The notes below the pieces were generated by a model, which saw nothing but the letters and a program-made list of their open reading frames with translations, searched no databases and was not told the DNA's origin. A DNA stretch of 64,000 nt, taken from Pseudomonadaceae bacterium (GTDB taxonomy: Bacteria; Pseudomonadota; Gammaproteobacteria; Pseudomonadales; Azotimanducaceae). Positions 23,517 to 33,519 of this stretch are shown in pieces (the stretch's first letter is position 1; each line of letters begins with the position of its first letter). The stretch spans positions 1-64,000 of the forward strand of contig JANSWO010000004.1 of the NCBI GenBank assembly GCA_024743435.1, in the 5' to 3' direction. Position numbers and translations under genes: made by a program.

Positions 23517-23790
23517 TGAGTTCCGGCTGGTAGCCCGCTTGAACGGCACAAACTTCGCAGCGATCGACATGTATAACCCTCTGACAATGATCTCGGCAGG
23601 CTCACCCACCCGGTGTGACCAACCCGGCTCAGACGCAAACTCCGAGGACGTAAGTATAGGAGCACTTCCTGAACCGTCGATGACGCCCAGGTTTAGACCG
23701 CTAGTCTGCCCCGAAGTGTCATCTATGCGGTGTGAAATAGTCGGAAAATCTGCCAGCTCGCCGTGAACAGCGAACTGGCGGGGCCACGGC

Positions 23791-24480
23791 TCAGTTCAGG
23801 CCGGAGAGAAGCTCGGCGAGCGCCTCGATCTCGTGGTCTTTCAGACGCGCGGCAACGCCGCGCATCATGCCACCGAAAGCTTCGTCGCTCTGGCGTTCGC
23901 CCTCTCTATAGGCGGTGAGCTGCGCGATGGTGTAATCGACCGACTGGCCAGCGATGCGCGGGAAACCCGCGAGCGCGTTGCCGGCGCCATGGGGTGAATG
24001 GCAGGACGTGCAGGCTGCAATCTCGCGCTCCAGGTCACCACCGCGATAGAGCATGGAGGCGGCTTGCAGGGTTTCATCGCTTGCATCCGCCTGGCCGCCG
24101 GCCGCCGGCAGTGATGCGTAGTAGGCCGCAATGTTCTTCAGATCAGCCTCGTCCATGTTGTCGAGCTGGCCCGCCATCAAGGCAATCTCGCGGGTTTTGT
24201 CTTTGATCATTTCCAGCTGCGAGAACAGGTACTTCGCATTCTGACCTCCCAGACGCGGGTATTCCGGCAGGAGCGGCGTATTGCCATCGGCGCCATGACA
24301 GGCCGCACAGGCCGCAGAAAGCGCTTCGCCAGCTGCGATGTCAGGTTCACCAGCGTGGTCATCGGCGCCTGCCGTGCCGGTACCCAGCAGCAGCGCAGAT
24401 GCGAAAACAGCGGCGAGGGCGCGTTGGCTCGATACGACGCCTTTGAAAACTCTGACCAGGTTCATCTTCTTGGTATCCAT
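23791..24480 (-). CDS. Dihaem cytochrome c4
   Basis: About 229 residues from ATG 24480 (MDTKKMNLV...). Signal peptide around ALAAVFASALLLGTGTAGA, then two homologous haem domains with CAACHGADG and CTSCHSPHG and Met ligands in later segments (ALMAGQL, GGMMRGV). Periplasmic electron carrier to terminal oxidases, here possibly to the haem-c-bearing oxidase at 37-42 kb. An upstream ATG at 24510 is possible but lacks support. Confidence 0.92.
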   Translation of the reverse strand: MDTKKMNLVRVFKGVVSSQRALAAVFASALLLGTGTAGADDHAGEPDIAAGEALSAACAACHGADGNTPLLPEYPRLGGQNAKYLFSQLEMIKDKTREIALMAGQLDNMDEADLKNIAAYYASLPAAGGQADASDETLQAASMLYRGGDLEREIAACTSCHSPHGAGNALAGFPRIAGQSVDYTIAQLTAYREGERQSDEAFGGMMRGVAARLKDHEIEALAELLSGLN

Positions 24481-24614
24481 TGACTGACTGACTTTCCTTA
24501 CTCCGGGCAATTATTGCGTAGCGCCCCGTTTCAAATCGGGCTCATCAGCCCAGGTGCTACAATCCGCCCAGTTCGCGGCGCGCGAATTATACCCCATCAC
24601 TTCGGCAAAATGAC

Positions 24615-25265
24615 TTGGCAAAACAGGCCCCGGAATCTGACCTACAGCGGCTGCACGTGGAGTTTCTAACCAGTGCACCCAGCCGCCGCGAGTGCCCGCC
24701 TGAAGGCGAGCCCGAAATCGCGGTTGCCGGCCGCTCCAACGCGGGCAAGTCCAGCGTGTTGAATCGCCTTACCGGCTCTCGCCGTACCGCTAAGGTTAGC
24801 AAAACTCCCGGACGAACCCAGTTATTGAACTTTTTTTCCGTTCGAGGCGGTGGTCGTATCGTCGATCTACCAGGATATGGCTACGCCAAGTCGAATCTGG
24901 CTGCTCAGCGCCAGTGGCAGGCATCGGTGAACGACTATCTATCGAATCGAGACGCCCTCGCCGGGTTGGTGCTGGTTATGGATATCCGGCATCCGCTGCA
25001 ATCGCTGGATGAGGAGCTATTGGCGTGGAGCGGAGCCTCGGACATACCGACGCTGGTCTTGCTCAACAAAGCGGACAAACTGAAGCGTGGCGCCCAGGCC
25101 AAGCAGATGGCCATAGTGAAGAAGCGATGCGGCGCGGACTTGCTGTGTTTCTCCGCCAGCACTGGCCAGGGTAACGATGAGGCCATCGCCTGGCTGCAGC
25201 CGATACTGACCTCGGGTGTCGACGCAACCTCGCCCTATGGCGAAGTTGACGATCTCGATGAATAG
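24615..25265 (+). CDS. engB: Ribosome biogenesis GTPase EngB (YihA/YsxC)
   Basis: 216 residues from TTG 24615; an ATG at 24610 is out of frame. G1 GRSNAGKSS, G2 TPGRTQ, G3 DLPGYGYA and G4 NKAD, with the N-terminal FLTSAPSRRECPPEG segment typical of EngB. Required for 50S subunit assembly. Divergent from cytochrome c4 with about 130 bp between. Confidence 0.95.
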   Translation: MAKQAPESDLQRLHVEFLTSAPSRRECPPEGEPEIAVAGRSNAGKSSVLNRLTGSRRTAKVSKTPGRTQLLNFFSVRGGGRIVDLPGYGYAKSNLAAQRQWQASVNDYLSNRDALAGLVLVMDIRHPLQSLDEELLAWSGASDIPTLVLLNKADKLKRGAQAKQMAIVKKRCGADLLCFSASTGQGNDEAIAWLQPILTSGVDATSPYGEVDDLDE

Positions 25266-25274
25266 GCCCTCGGC

Positions 25275-25967
25275 GTGAACGGGAATTTCCTGGAGCCCGC
25301 CGCCGCGCACCACAGTGACGCTGACTGGATTGCCTCACCGATGGCTGGCGTGCACCGCCATCCGCTGGATCGCATCGGCGCAGAAGTCGCACGTGCTACT
25401 TCTATCGTACGCTACGCTCCCGGCAGCGCATTCTCACCGCACGTACACACCGGTGGCGAGGAGTTCCTGGTACTGGAGGGCGTTTTTCAGGACGAGCACG
25501 GCGACTATCCAGCCGGCACGTACGTGCGCAACCCGCCACAGTCTTCTCACACACCCGGCGCTGAGCCCGGTTGCGTGATTTTCGTCAAGCTCTGGCAGTT
25601 TGAACCGAGTGATCGCACGTTCGTGCGTACCGACATCAACAAAATCCCGGCAATGCCTGACCCAACACGAGCCGGGGTAAGCGTCGCAGGGCTGTTCGAC
25701 GATGGTCGGGAACACGTCTCCATCGAGCACTGGTCCGCGAACTCCATCGTCACACTGTCCGCCGATTTCGGCATTGAGTTGTTCGTCATCAACGGTAGCT
25801 TCGAGTTCTCTGACGATGCGTTCGAGAATTGGTCATGGCTACGGCTTCCAGAAGGCGGCTCCGCATCCGTCACAACCGGCGAGCGCGGTGCGCGCGTCTG
25901 GATCAAGCGCAACCACCTGCGCTTCGCAGGCGAGGAAGCCACGAGGGTACTCGACGCCGTTGGATAA
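25275..25967 (+). CDS. Bicupin protein, ChrR-like
   Basis: 230 residues, GTG start 10 bp after engB. The first cupin (about 35-110) has HVHTGGEEFLVLEG and a later PPQSSHTPG, a metal-binding set of His and Glu as in the ChrR cupin anti-sigma fold. The second cupin (about 140-225) keeps the fold but lacks the histidines (GIELFVINGSFEF). No zinc anti-sigma domain or sigma factor gene is adjacent, so an enzymatic or sensor role is open. Confidence 0.8.
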   Translation: MNGNFLEPAAAHHSDADWIASPMAGVHRHPLDRIGAEVARATSIVRYAPGSAFSPHVHTGGEEFLVLEGVFQDEHGDYPAGTYVRNPPQSSHTPGAEPGCVIFVKLWQFEPSDRTFVRTDINKIPAMPDPTRAGVSVAGLFDDGREHVSIEHWSANSIVTLSADFGIELFVINGSFEFSDDAFENWSWLRLPEGGSASVTTGERGARVWIKRNHLRFAGEEATRVLDAVG

Positions 25968-26371
25968 CATCACGACCGTCATGGCAACAACCCCGTCATC
26001 GCGAGCCGATGATTTCGTAGAAATCAGAATGCGTGGCGATCTCCCGAGGAGTGCAACAACGCCGACGTTAGGAGATTGCCGCGTCGCTGCGCTCCTCGCA
26101 AAGACGGTCCGGAGGGTATGCCGAAACAACCGGGCAATACATCAGCGCATGCGCGCATGGATGCGCGCGCCCCGATTAGCGGCGTGAGATCGCGAGCACA
26201 AGGATGTGCGAGCCCGCCAGCGCGTGGACCGCGCTGGTCGTGAAAAGAGTCCGCGGCCATGGATGGCCGCGAGACGGGTAAAGAGCAAGGGCCAAACCCC
26301 GGATACCGTTCAGCAACGCTATCTCAAACCCCGCAACACGTCCCATGCACCCAATACACCAGAGACCCAGC
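25968..26371. other. Intergenic region with dispersed repeat
   Basis: About 400 bp between the convergent bicupin gene and polA. It holds the palindromic repeat at 25993-26107, a further GC-rich stretch with alternating GCGCATGCGCGC, and the polA terminator hairpin at its right end. I see no coding sequence with support. Confidence 0.7.
25993..26107. repeat. Palindromic dispersed repeat, copy 1
   Basis: CCGTCATCGCGAG at the left and CTCCTCGCAAAGACGG at the right, with GGCGATCTCC and GGAGATTGCC inside, make a long imperfect hairpin. This is the widespread 'CGTCATTGCGAGG...GCAATCTC' repeat type. Copy 2 is at 38734-38849. Confidence 0.8.
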
Positions 26372-26400
26372 GGTAGTCGGTTGCTCCGCAACCGACTACC
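26372..26400 (-). terminator. polA 3' hairpin
   Basis: A perfect 13-bp stem (GGTAGTCGGTTGC with GCAACCGACTACC) and 3-nt loop touches the last base of the polA stop codon. No T-run follows. Confidence 0.7.
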
Positions 26401-29099
26401 TAATGCGCCTCATCCCAGTTATCCCCGACACCCACATCCACAACAAGCGGCACGTCCAGCTCACTCGCCCCGGACATTCGCGCAACGACTTCACTCACCA
26501 GGTCATCCACACACGCGTCATCAACCTCAAATACGAGTTCATCGTGTACCTGCATGATCATGAGCGCATCAAGATTGCTATCCGTAAGCCAGGCATCCAC
26601 ATCCAGCATCGCGCGCTTGATGATGTCCGCTGCGGTGCCTTGCATGGGTGCGTTGATCGCGGTGCGCTCTGCCGCCTGTCGTCTTGGCCCTTTGGCCTTG
26701 ATCTCCGGTAGATACAACCGTCGTCCGTAGAGCGTTTCGACATACCCCTGCTCCGCAGCGGTGGCGCGCGTTGTGTCCATGTAGTCAAGAACACCGGGGT
26801 AACGCTCGAAGTACAAATCGATGTATTCCTGCGCCACGCTCCGACCAACATTGAGCTGTTTGGCGAGACCGAAAGCCGACATGCCATAGATGAGGCCAAA
26901 GTTGATGGCTTTCGCGTTGCGTCGTTCGTTATCTGAGACGTCTTCGGGTGATTTGCCAAACACTTCCGCCGCGGTCGCGCGGTGCACATCCAGACCTTCT
27001 GAGAACGCTCGCGTGAGCCCTTTGTCTCCGGACAAGTGCGCCATGATCCGCAGTTCGATCTGAGAGTAGTCGGCTGCCACAATCGATCGCCCGGGCCCGG
27101 CAACAAACGCCTGCCGAATCCTGCGCCCCTCCGCCGTGCGAATCGGGATGTTCTGCAGGTTTGGATCACTCGACGACAATCTGCCGGTCGCGGCAACCGC
27201 TTGATGGTAGGACGTATGTACGCGGCCAGTTCGCTGGTTGATCTGCAACGGCAATTTGTCGGTATAGGTGCTCTTGAGTTTGGCGAGCGAGCGATATTCC
27301 AAAATGAGCTTGGGCAACTCGTAATCCAGCGCGAGCTCAGCGAGCACGGGCTCTGCGGTAGACGGTTTGCCGCCCGGAGTCTTTTTGATCACCGGCAGCT
27401 CAAGCCGCTCGAACAATATCTCGCCCAGCTGTTTGGGTGAGTCCAGGTTGAACTCACCACCGGCGAGCTCGTGCACATCGCTGCGCAACTCGAGAAGCCG
27501 CTCGGCAATCTCTTTACTTTGCGTGGCGAGCAGGCCACCGTCGATGAGCGCCCCATTGCGCTCCAGCCGGGACAAAACCGGCATGAGCGGCATTTCTATA
27601 TCGGTGAACACGCTGGCAAGCGCCGGCTCTGCAGACAGCTGGGGCCACAGGTGCTCATGCAAGCGCAGCGTAATGTCCGCATCTTCCGCTGCATATGTCG
27701 CGGCTTGCTCTAGCGGTACGTCGTTGAACGTGAGCTGCTTTGCGCCTTTGCCCGCGATCTCTTCGAACTTGATTGTGCTGATGCCGAGGTAGTTGCGCGC
27801 CAGATCGTCCATGTTGTGGCGGGAGCCGACGCTATTGAAGACATAGGACTCGAGCATGGTGTCAAACGCAACGCCGGCGAGCTCAATGTCATAGCGAGCG
27901 AGCACGTTCGCATCGTATTTAAGGTGCTGGCCAATCTTGCGCACGCTGGCGTCTTCCAACAGAGGCTTCAGCGCGCCAAGGCATTCCGTCAGCGTCAGCT
28001 GTTCCGGCGCACCGGCGTAATCGTGGCCAACAGGCAGGTATGCAGCGCTGCCGGCCTCCCAGGCGAATGAAAAGCCAACGAGGTTCGCCTCCATGTAGTC
28101 AAGACTGGTGGTTTCAGTATCAAAGGCAAACTCACCGGCAGCGCGCAGCTGTTCAATCCAGTCATCAAGCGCCGCCCGCGTCAGGATAGTGTCGTAGCTG
28201 CTCTCGATGACCGCAGCATCGCTCGACGCCCCCGCACCGCCGTCGCCAGCGTCGAGCTCATCGAGCCAACTGCGAAAGCTGTAGGTTCGATACAGAGCTG
28301 ACAGCGCCTCGACATCCGGCTCTGTGGGCACGAGGTCTGCCAGACCAACGTCAAGGTCAACATCACATTTGATTGTGGTCAGGTCCCGGCTGAGCGGCAG
28401 AAACTCGAGACTGGCTCGCAGGTTTTCCCCTACTTTGCCTTTGATGGCATCCGCATTTGCCATGATCGCATCGAGCGAACCATGTTCATTCAGCCACTTG
28501 GCGGCGGTCTTGGGGCCAACTTTAGGAACGCCCGGAATATTGTCGACGCTGTCACCCATGAGCGCGAGGTAGTCGATGATCTGCTCCGGCGTGACGCCAA
28601 ACTTATCGACAACACCGTCCCGGTCCATGGCCGTTTCCGACATGGTGTTGACCAGGCTGACATGGTCACTCACCAGCTGGGCCATGTCTTTATCACCCGT
28701 TGAGATGACAACATCGCGTTTTGAGGCGGTGGCTTCGCTCGCGAGCGTGCCAATCACATCATCGGCCTCGACATCGGGAATCACGAGCAGCGGCAGGCCC
28801 AACGCCCGGATCATGTCGTGCGTTGGCGCGATCTGGCAACGCAGCTCATCATCCATCGGCGGCCGATTGGCCTTGTAGTCGGCAAACATGTCGTCGCGAA
28901 ACGTCTTGCCCGGCGCGTCGAATACAACGGCAATGGGGCTGCCTTCGTAGTCCTTCGCCAGCTTCTTGAGCATCGCGACAACACCCCTCATGGCGCCCGT
29001 CGGATGACCGTCGTCTGATGTCAGCGGCGGCAAGGCATGGTAGGCGCGAAACAGGTAAGACGATCCGTCCACCAGCAGAAGTGGTTTGTCGTTAGCCAT
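26400..29099 (-). CDS. polA: DNA polymerase I
   Basis: 899 residues from ATG 29099 (MANDKPLLLVDGSSYLFRAYHALPPLT), with AAGGA just upstream; an earlier ATG at 29117 is less likely. 5' nuclease domain at about 1-290 (GDKDMAQLV, LMGDSVDNIPGVPKVGPKTA). 3'-5' exonuclease with FDTETTSLD, so proofreading residues are kept. Polymerase domain with DYSQIELR (motif A), RRNAKAINFGLIYGMSAFG (motif B) and QVHDELVFE (motif C). Single-copy repair and Okazaki-fragment enzyme. Confidence 0.97.
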   Translation of the reverse strand: MANDKPLLLVDGSSYLFRAYHALPPLTSDDGHPTGAMRGVVAMLKKLAKDYEGSPIAVVFDAPGKTFRDDMFADYKANRPPMDDELRCQIAPTHDMIRALGLPLLVIPDVEADDVIGTLASEATASKRDVVISTGDKDMAQLVSDHVSLVNTMSETAMDRDGVVDKFGVTPEQIIDYLALMGDSVDNIPGVPKVGPKTAAKWLNEHGSLDAIMANADAIKGKVGENLRASLEFLPLSRDLTTIKCDVDLDVGLADLVPTEPDVEALSALYRTYSFRSWLDELDAGDGGAGASSDAAVIESSYDTILTRAALDDWIEQLRAAGEFAFDTETTSLDYMEANLVGFSFAWEAGSAAYLPVGHDYAGAPEQLTLTECLGALKPLLEDASVRKIGQHLKYDANVLARYDIELAGVAFDTMLESYVFNSVGSRHNMDDLARNYLGISTIKFEEIAGKGAKQLTFNDVPLEQAATYAAEDADITLRLHEHLWPQLSAEPALASVFTDIEMPLMPVLSRLERNGALIDGGLLATQSKEIAERLLELRSDVHELAGGEFNLDSPKQLGEILFERLELPVIKKTPGGKPSTAEPVLAELALDYELPKLILEYRSLAKLKSTYTDKLPLQINQRTGRVHTSYHQAVAATGRLSSSDPNLQNIPIRTAEGRRIRQAFVAGPGRSIVAADYSQIELRIMAHLSGDKGLTRAFSEGLDVHRATAAEVFGKSPEDVSDNERRNAKAINFGLIYGMSAFGLAKQLNVGRSVAQEYIDLYFERYPGVLDYMDTTRATAAEQGYVETLYGRRLYLPEIKAKGPRRQAAERTAINAPMQGTAADIIKRAMLDVDAWLTDSNLDALMIMQVHDELVFEVDDACVDDLVSEVVARMSGASELDVPLVVDVGVGDNWDEAH

Positions 29100-29120
29100 G
29101 TTTTCCTTCACCATCAACCC

Positions 29121-29441
29121 ATGTCGAAACAGCTCGCAACACTATCACAGCGCACCCGACGTCTCGCTTTTGTACCCGCTCTTATGGGCCTGTCGCTCAC
29201 GGCGACTTTACTGGCCTCGCCAGCCACGGCGCAGGAGAGCCTGGAAGGGCCTGATGTCACGATCTCCTCGAATGAAGAAGAGACGGTTTACGAGTATCGG
29301 CAAAACGGCGTGCTGCGCATTATCCGAGTGGTGCCCGCGGTGGGTGCACCCTACTACCTGGTACCGGCCGACCCGACGAAAGGCGGTGACCTGGAGCGTT
29401 CCGACACGCTGCTGCCAAGCTGGGTAATACTGCGTTTCTAA
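29121..29441 (+). CDS. DUF2782-family periplasmic protein
   Basis: 106 residues from ATG 29121, divergent from polA by about 20 bp. Signal peptide RRLAFVPALMGLSLTATLLASPATAQ, then the short conserved domain VTISSNEEETVYEYRQNGVLRIIRVVPAVGAPYYLVP. DUF2782 proteins occupy this polA-thrB slot in Pseudomonas and relatives; function unknown. The frame extends upstream to 29037 but would overlap polA. Confidence 0.88.
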   Translation: MSKQLATLSQRTRRLAFVPALMGLSLTATLLASPATAQESLEGPDVTISSNEEETVYEYRQNGVLRIIRVVPAVGAPYYLVPADPTKGGDLERSDTLLPSWVILRF

Positions 29442-29512
29442 CACAGCACCTGCGTCGATCGCTTGTCGCCACCACCTGCCGCCTACATTTCCAGCCTTCG
29501 AGGACGTTGGCC

Positions 29513-30499
29513 ATGGCTTTCACCGAGCTGACCGACAAAGCACTGAAGACACTGCTCAAGGGTTACGACCTCGGCACGCTTGCGAGCTTCAAGCCGGTCA
29601 GCAACGGGATCGAAAACAGCAACTACTTCGTTACCACGGTTCGCCCGGACGGCTCCGGCGAGCACCACTGGGTTCTGACTATTCTCGAGCAACCATCGAA
29701 CGCTCGAGAGCAGCTGGCAAGCGTATTGGATCACTGCGACCGAGCCGGTCTGCCGGTGGCGGCGATACTGCACAGCAACACTGGCGAGACCTTTTCAAGC
29801 GTTGCCGGTAAACCCGCTATCTTCGCTCGCCGTCTGCCTGGCTATCACGTTTTCAACCCGACGGAGAAGCAGTGCCAGGCGCTGGGCCGGTTTCTCGCGC
29901 GCATGCACATTGCCGGCAACGGTTGGGCGGAAGAACTACCGGCCTATCCGCGCGACGCTCTGTGGCTGGAAAACACGGCCCAACAAGCGCGAGCGCACAT
30001 AAGCTTCACCGATGGCCGGCTCCTGACAGACACCGTGCAGCGACTGCAGGCGCTCCTGTCGCGGGGCGACATTAACGAGCTGCCACGCGGGCTTATTCAC
30101 GGCGATCTGTTTCGCGACAACGTGCTGTTCAATGAAAACGGTTTGTCTGGCGTGCTGGATTTCCACCACGCAAGTTTCGGCACCCTGTTGTTCGATCTGG
30201 CCGTCGTGGCCAACGATTGGTGCAGTGACTCGCACGGCGTATTGGACCCGGATCGAACGATGCAACTATTGCGCGCGTATCACGCAATTCGACCGCTCAC
30301 GGCCACCGAGGTTTGGTTCTTCGGAACGTTTCTGCTCTACGCCGGCGCAACCTTCTGGTTATCGCGGCTAGCCGCGGCAATCGCGAGCAAAGCGGACAGC
30401 CAGCGCCGCGTCAAGAATCCGGAAGAATTTCGCGATGTCGTTCGACAGCACACGGCTCACTCGCTGTATCTGGATCAGCGACTACTCGAAGCGTCCTAG
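29513..30499 (+). CDS. thrB: Homoserine kinase, APH-fold type
   Basis: About 328 residues from ATG 29513 (MAFTELTDKALKTLLKGYDLG), behind GAGGA; a TTG two codons earlier is possible. Kinase landmarks: GIENSNYFV (nucleotide loop), HGDLFRDNVLF (catalytic loop) and DFHHASFG (metal-binding Asp). This is the aminoglycoside-phosphotransferase-like homoserine kinase of pseudomonads, making O-phosphohomoserine for threonine. Confidence 0.93.
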   Translation: MAFTELTDKALKTLLKGYDLGTLASFKPVSNGIENSNYFVTTVRPDGSGEHHWVLTILEQPSNAREQLASVLDHCDRAGLPVAAILHSNTGETFSSVAGKPAIFARRLPGYHVFNPTEKQCQALGRFLARMHIAGNGWAEELPAYPRDALWLENTAQQARAHISFTDGRLLTDTVQRLQALLSRGDINELPRGLIHGDLFRDNVLFNENGLSGVLDFHHASFGTLLFDLAVVANDWCSDSHGVLDPDRTMQLLRAYHAIRPLTATEVWFFGTFLLYAGATFWLSRLAAAIASKADSQRRVKNPEEFRDVVRQHTAHSLYLDQRLLEAS

Positions 30500-30508
30500 A
30501 CAGCGCGG

Positions 30509-31525
30509 CTAGTCGGTTGCGGACCGCGCGCGCAGCAGATAAATCGAGAAATACTCATCGTCATCGCTGAGCGTCAATTCGCAATCGAACCCCGCTCGAC
30601 CAGCCAGCTCAACAAACTCATCAACGTGGTATTTGAATGAGCTTTCCGTATGAATAGCCTCATTCTCAGCAATGTCGAAGCTATGTTCACCAATGCGAAC
30701 CCGCTGATCCCGGGTGCTGATCAAAAACATATCGATACGGCCATCCGCAACGTCATAACGCGCTTCATGGCGAAAGCTCGACACATCGAAGGTCGCGCCA
30801 AGTTCCGTGTTGATGTGTGACAACACATTTCGATTGAACGCAGCAGTAACGCCCTGACTGTCGTTGTATGCCGCTTCCAGCACCGCCGGGTCTTTGCGCC
30901 GGTCAACACCGATAACCATCTGGCCACCGGGACCAACCGCTCGCGCAACCTGACCCAGAAATATCTGAGCGGACGCACGATTGAAGTTGCCAATACTCGA
31001 TCCCGGGAAGAACGCGAGCTTGGGAATGTCATCGACGGGCTCGGGCAACTCAACAGGCGCGCTGAAATCCGCACACGTGGGATACACGCTGAGACTGGGA
31101 AAATCCGAATGCAGAGCCCGCGCCTGTTGGAGCAGGTAGTCGCGGGAGATGTCGATCGGTACATACGCCGACGGCGACAGCACGCCCAGAAGCGCACGAA
31201 GCTTCTCCGAGCTACCGCCCCCGTATTCAACCACGCAGACACCGGCAGGTATTTGCGCGCCGATCTCGAGGCCTCGCTCGGCAATCAACGACTGCTCCGT
31301 TCGCGTCACGTAATACTCGGGCAGTTTCGTAATGGCTTCAAAGAGCTCGCTGCCTCGAGCATTGTAGAAATACTTCGGCGCAAGACGTTTCGGTGACATG
31401 GCCAGAGACGTCAGTACGTCCTCGAACATGTTGTTGGCAACCGGATGCCGATCAAAGAACTCGAATGCGCCATCGCCGCCCGCGCCAGACTGATTCTGTC
31501 GATCCATTGAACTGTTTCTAGCCAT
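30509..31525 (-). CDS. egtD: L-histidine N-alpha-methyltransferase EgtD
   Basis: 338 residues. SAM-binding VVEYGGGSSEKLRALL, FFPGSSIGNF and the conserved LAPKYFYNARGSELFEAITKLPEYYVTRTE start typical of EgtD. Trimethylates histidine to hercynine, the first step of ergothioneine synthesis. It follows egtB by 54 bp on the same strand. egtA, egtC and egtE are not here, as in many proteobacterial two-gene loci. Confidence 0.94.
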   Translation of the reverse strand: MARNSSMDRQNQSGAGGDGAFEFFDRHPVANNMFEDVLTSLAMSPKRLAPKYFYNARGSELFEAITKLPEYYVTRTEQSLIAERGLEIGAQIPAGVCVVEYGGGSSEKLRALLGVLSPSAYVPIDISRDYLLQQARALHSDFPSLSVYPTCADFSAPVELPEPVDDIPKLAFFPGSSIGNFNRASAQIFLGQVARAVGPGGQMVIGVDRRKDPAVLEAAYNDSQGVTAAFNRNVLSHINTELGATFDVSSFRHEARYDVADGRIDMFLISTRDQRVRIGEHSFDIAENEAIHTESSFKYHVDEFVELAGRAGFDCELTLSDDDEYFSIYLLRARSATD

Positions 31526-31578
31526 GTAGTCGCAGGCAACCTTGTGTTGGGTGTGTTCGCGAAAGTCAGGGAGCGTGA

Positions 31579-32856
31579 TTAGCGATCAAACGCCAACCGA
31601 ATACCGGAGAATTGCCATCGATCTGCCGGATAGAAAAAATTTCGATAGCTGCAGCGGATGTGCCCAGGCGGTGTTGCAACACTGCCGCCTTTCAGCACCC
31701 GTTGAGAACTCATGAACTTACCGTTGTACTCACCAAGTGCGCCCGCTGCCGCCTGATAGCCGGGGTACGGGCCGTAGGCTGTTTGTGTCCACTCCCAGAC
31801 ATCACCAAAGAGCTGGGCCAGCTTCTCCTGCGCGGGTACGCAACTCACACCCTGCGGGTGCAATGGATCGTCAGGCGCAAGAGAGGCAAACCGACCCTCG
31901 ATAGCCGTCGTCTGCGCCGCGTGTTCCCACTCCGCCTCCGTGGGCAGACGGGCACCGGCCCAGCGGGCAAATGCATCTGCCTCAAAAAAGCTCAGGTGGC
32001 AGGCTGGCGCATTCGCCACCCGAGCTCCGGAGCCGCCAAGTCGATATTCACTACCATCGTCGGCCCAGTACAGCGGCGCGTTGATCGACTCCCGGCCAAC
32101 CCAGTCCCAGGCTTCCGACAACCACAACGACGCGGTCTGATAACCCCCGTCATCAATAAACGCCTGAAACTCAGCGTTCGTGGTGAGACGGTTCGCCAGC
32201 GAGTAAGGCGCGAGAAACTGTTGATGGCACGGAAACTCGTTATCGAACGCAAACTCACCGCCAGCACATCCCACTTCAATTAGGCCACCGTCAAAGGCGA
32301 TGCGTTCGAGCGCCAGCGTGCCGCCCGCTGGATCTGGCAATTTGCTGTTATAGGCGGGGCGCAGCGGATTATTGCCCAGGTTGTACTTGATATCGGTGAG
32401 CAGTAGCTCCTGGTGCTGCTGCTCGTGATGCAGGCCAAGCAACACTCGTGCTGCCAGCTCATCGCTTAGTTCAGGCAATGTCAGAAGCAGATGCTCATCT
32501 ACGAACTGGCGATAGTCGACAATCTCGGCAACCGTTGGTCTGGACAGCATGCCGCGGCGTACACGAGGAAACGGCTTACCAACGCCGTTGTAGTAGGAGT
32601 TGAATAGCGTCTCGAACGCGGGATGAAAAGGCTGATAACCCTCAACGTGCTCGCTCAGTATGAAGGTCTCGAAGAACCAGGATGTGTGGGCTAAATGCCA
32701 TTTCGGCGGGCTGGCGTCTGGCATCGGCTGCACGCCGTAGTCTTCGAGCGCCAGTGGCGAGCAGAGATCTACGCTTCGGCCGCGCGTACTGAGGTACCGA
32801 TCAGCTAGCGCTGATCGGTCGGGAATCGGTGGAGAAGCACTTTGACTCGCCTGCAT
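31579..32856 (-). CDS. egtB: Ergothioneine sulfoxide synthase EgtB
   Basis: 425 residues. DinB-like N-terminal domain with iron ligands in WHLAHTSWF and HHEQQHQELLLTDIKYN. C-terminal formylglycine-enzyme-type fold with LPTEAEWEHAA, GDVWEWTQTAYGPYPGY, VLKGGS and RCSYRNFF. A non-haem iron enzyme joining hercynine with a thiol donor and O2. Which donor (gamma-glutamylcysteine or cysteine) cannot be told by eye. Operon with egtD, downstream of the oxidase-assembly cluster. Confidence 0.94.
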   Translation of the reverse strand: MQASQSASPPIPDRSALADRYLSTRGRSVDLCSPLALEDYGVQPMPDASPPKWHLAHTSWFFETFILSEHVEGYQPFHPAFETLFNSYYNGVGKPFPRVRRGMLSRPTVAEIVDYRQFVDEHLLLTLPELSDELAARVLLGLHHEQQHQELLLTDIKYNLGNNPLRPAYNSKLPDPAGGTLALERIAFDGGLIEVGCAGGEFAFDNEFPCHQQFLAPYSLANRLTTNAEFQAFIDDGGYQTASLWLSEAWDWVGRESINAPLYWADDGSEYRLGGSGARVANAPACHLSFFEADAFARWAGARLPTEAEWEHAAQTTAIEGRFASLAPDDPLHPQGVSCVPAQEKLAQLFGDVWEWTQTAYGPYPGYQAAAGALGEYNGKFMSSQRVLKGGSVATPPGHIRCSYRNFFYPADRWQFSGIRLAFDR

Positions 32857-32877
32857 ATCGGGTGAGCTGATAGCGGA

Positions 32878-33519
32878 TCAGAAGTGGTGGTTCAGGCTCA
32901 CGTGGGCCGCGCGGATGGTCTCCGCGCTGTGGGGGTACTTCATGAAGCCGTGATAGTGGCCTTTTGGATTGATGATCACAATATTCGCCGTATGGTCGAT
33001 GGTGTAGCCGCCGTTGTCGTCGGGCACCTTATCAAAGCGAGCATTGAGTTGCCTGGCAAACTCAGATGACTCAACGAGACCGCCCCGAATGCCAATGAAA
33101 TCCGAACCAAAGGCTTTTGCGTACTGGCCGAGTTTTTCCAGCGTGTCTCGCTCAGGATCCCCCGATAGCAATACCACTTGATACGCGTCCAGCAGATCCG
33201 GCTTGCCCATGTCGGCAAGCAGCTTTCTCGCTTTGCCCAACTCAGCCATTGATGTCGGACAAATATCCGGGCAGTTCGTAAAGCCAACGAACAGGTACGT
33301 GAATTTGCCGAGCAAATCATCGTTGGTAAACATGCCGCCGGCGGTAGATTCCAGCTCGAAAGGTCCGAGATCTCTCGGCCTGGGCAGCGTGACAACACCC
33401 TGGCCGCGCAAGTCCTCGAGACTCACCACATCACCGCGAATGACATTCATCACAAAGGCTGTGACAACGATCGCGATGAACACCACACAAAGAATAACGG
33501 TGTTGCGAATGCCGTTCAT
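32878..33519 (-). CDS. SCO1/SenC copper chaperone
   Basis: 213 residues. One N-terminal membrane anchor (about 8-27), then a thioredoxin-like domain with the copper motif CPDICP in FTNCPDICPTSM and the third ligand His in TIDHTANIVI. Delivers copper to the CuA site of oxidase subunit II. Overlaps cyoE by 4 bp, the end of the ctaA-cyoE-SCO cassette. Confidence 0.94.
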   Translation of the reverse strand: MNGIRNTVILCVVFIAIVVTAFVMNVIRGDVVSLEDLRGQGVVTLPRPRDLGPFELESTAGGMFTNDDLLGKFTYLFVGFTNCPDICPTSMAELGKARKLLADMGKPDLLDAYQVVLLSGDPERDTLEKLGQYAKAFGSDFIGIRGGLVESSEFARQLNARFDKVPDDNGGYTIDHTANIVIINPKGHYHGFMKYPHSAETIRAAHVSLNHHF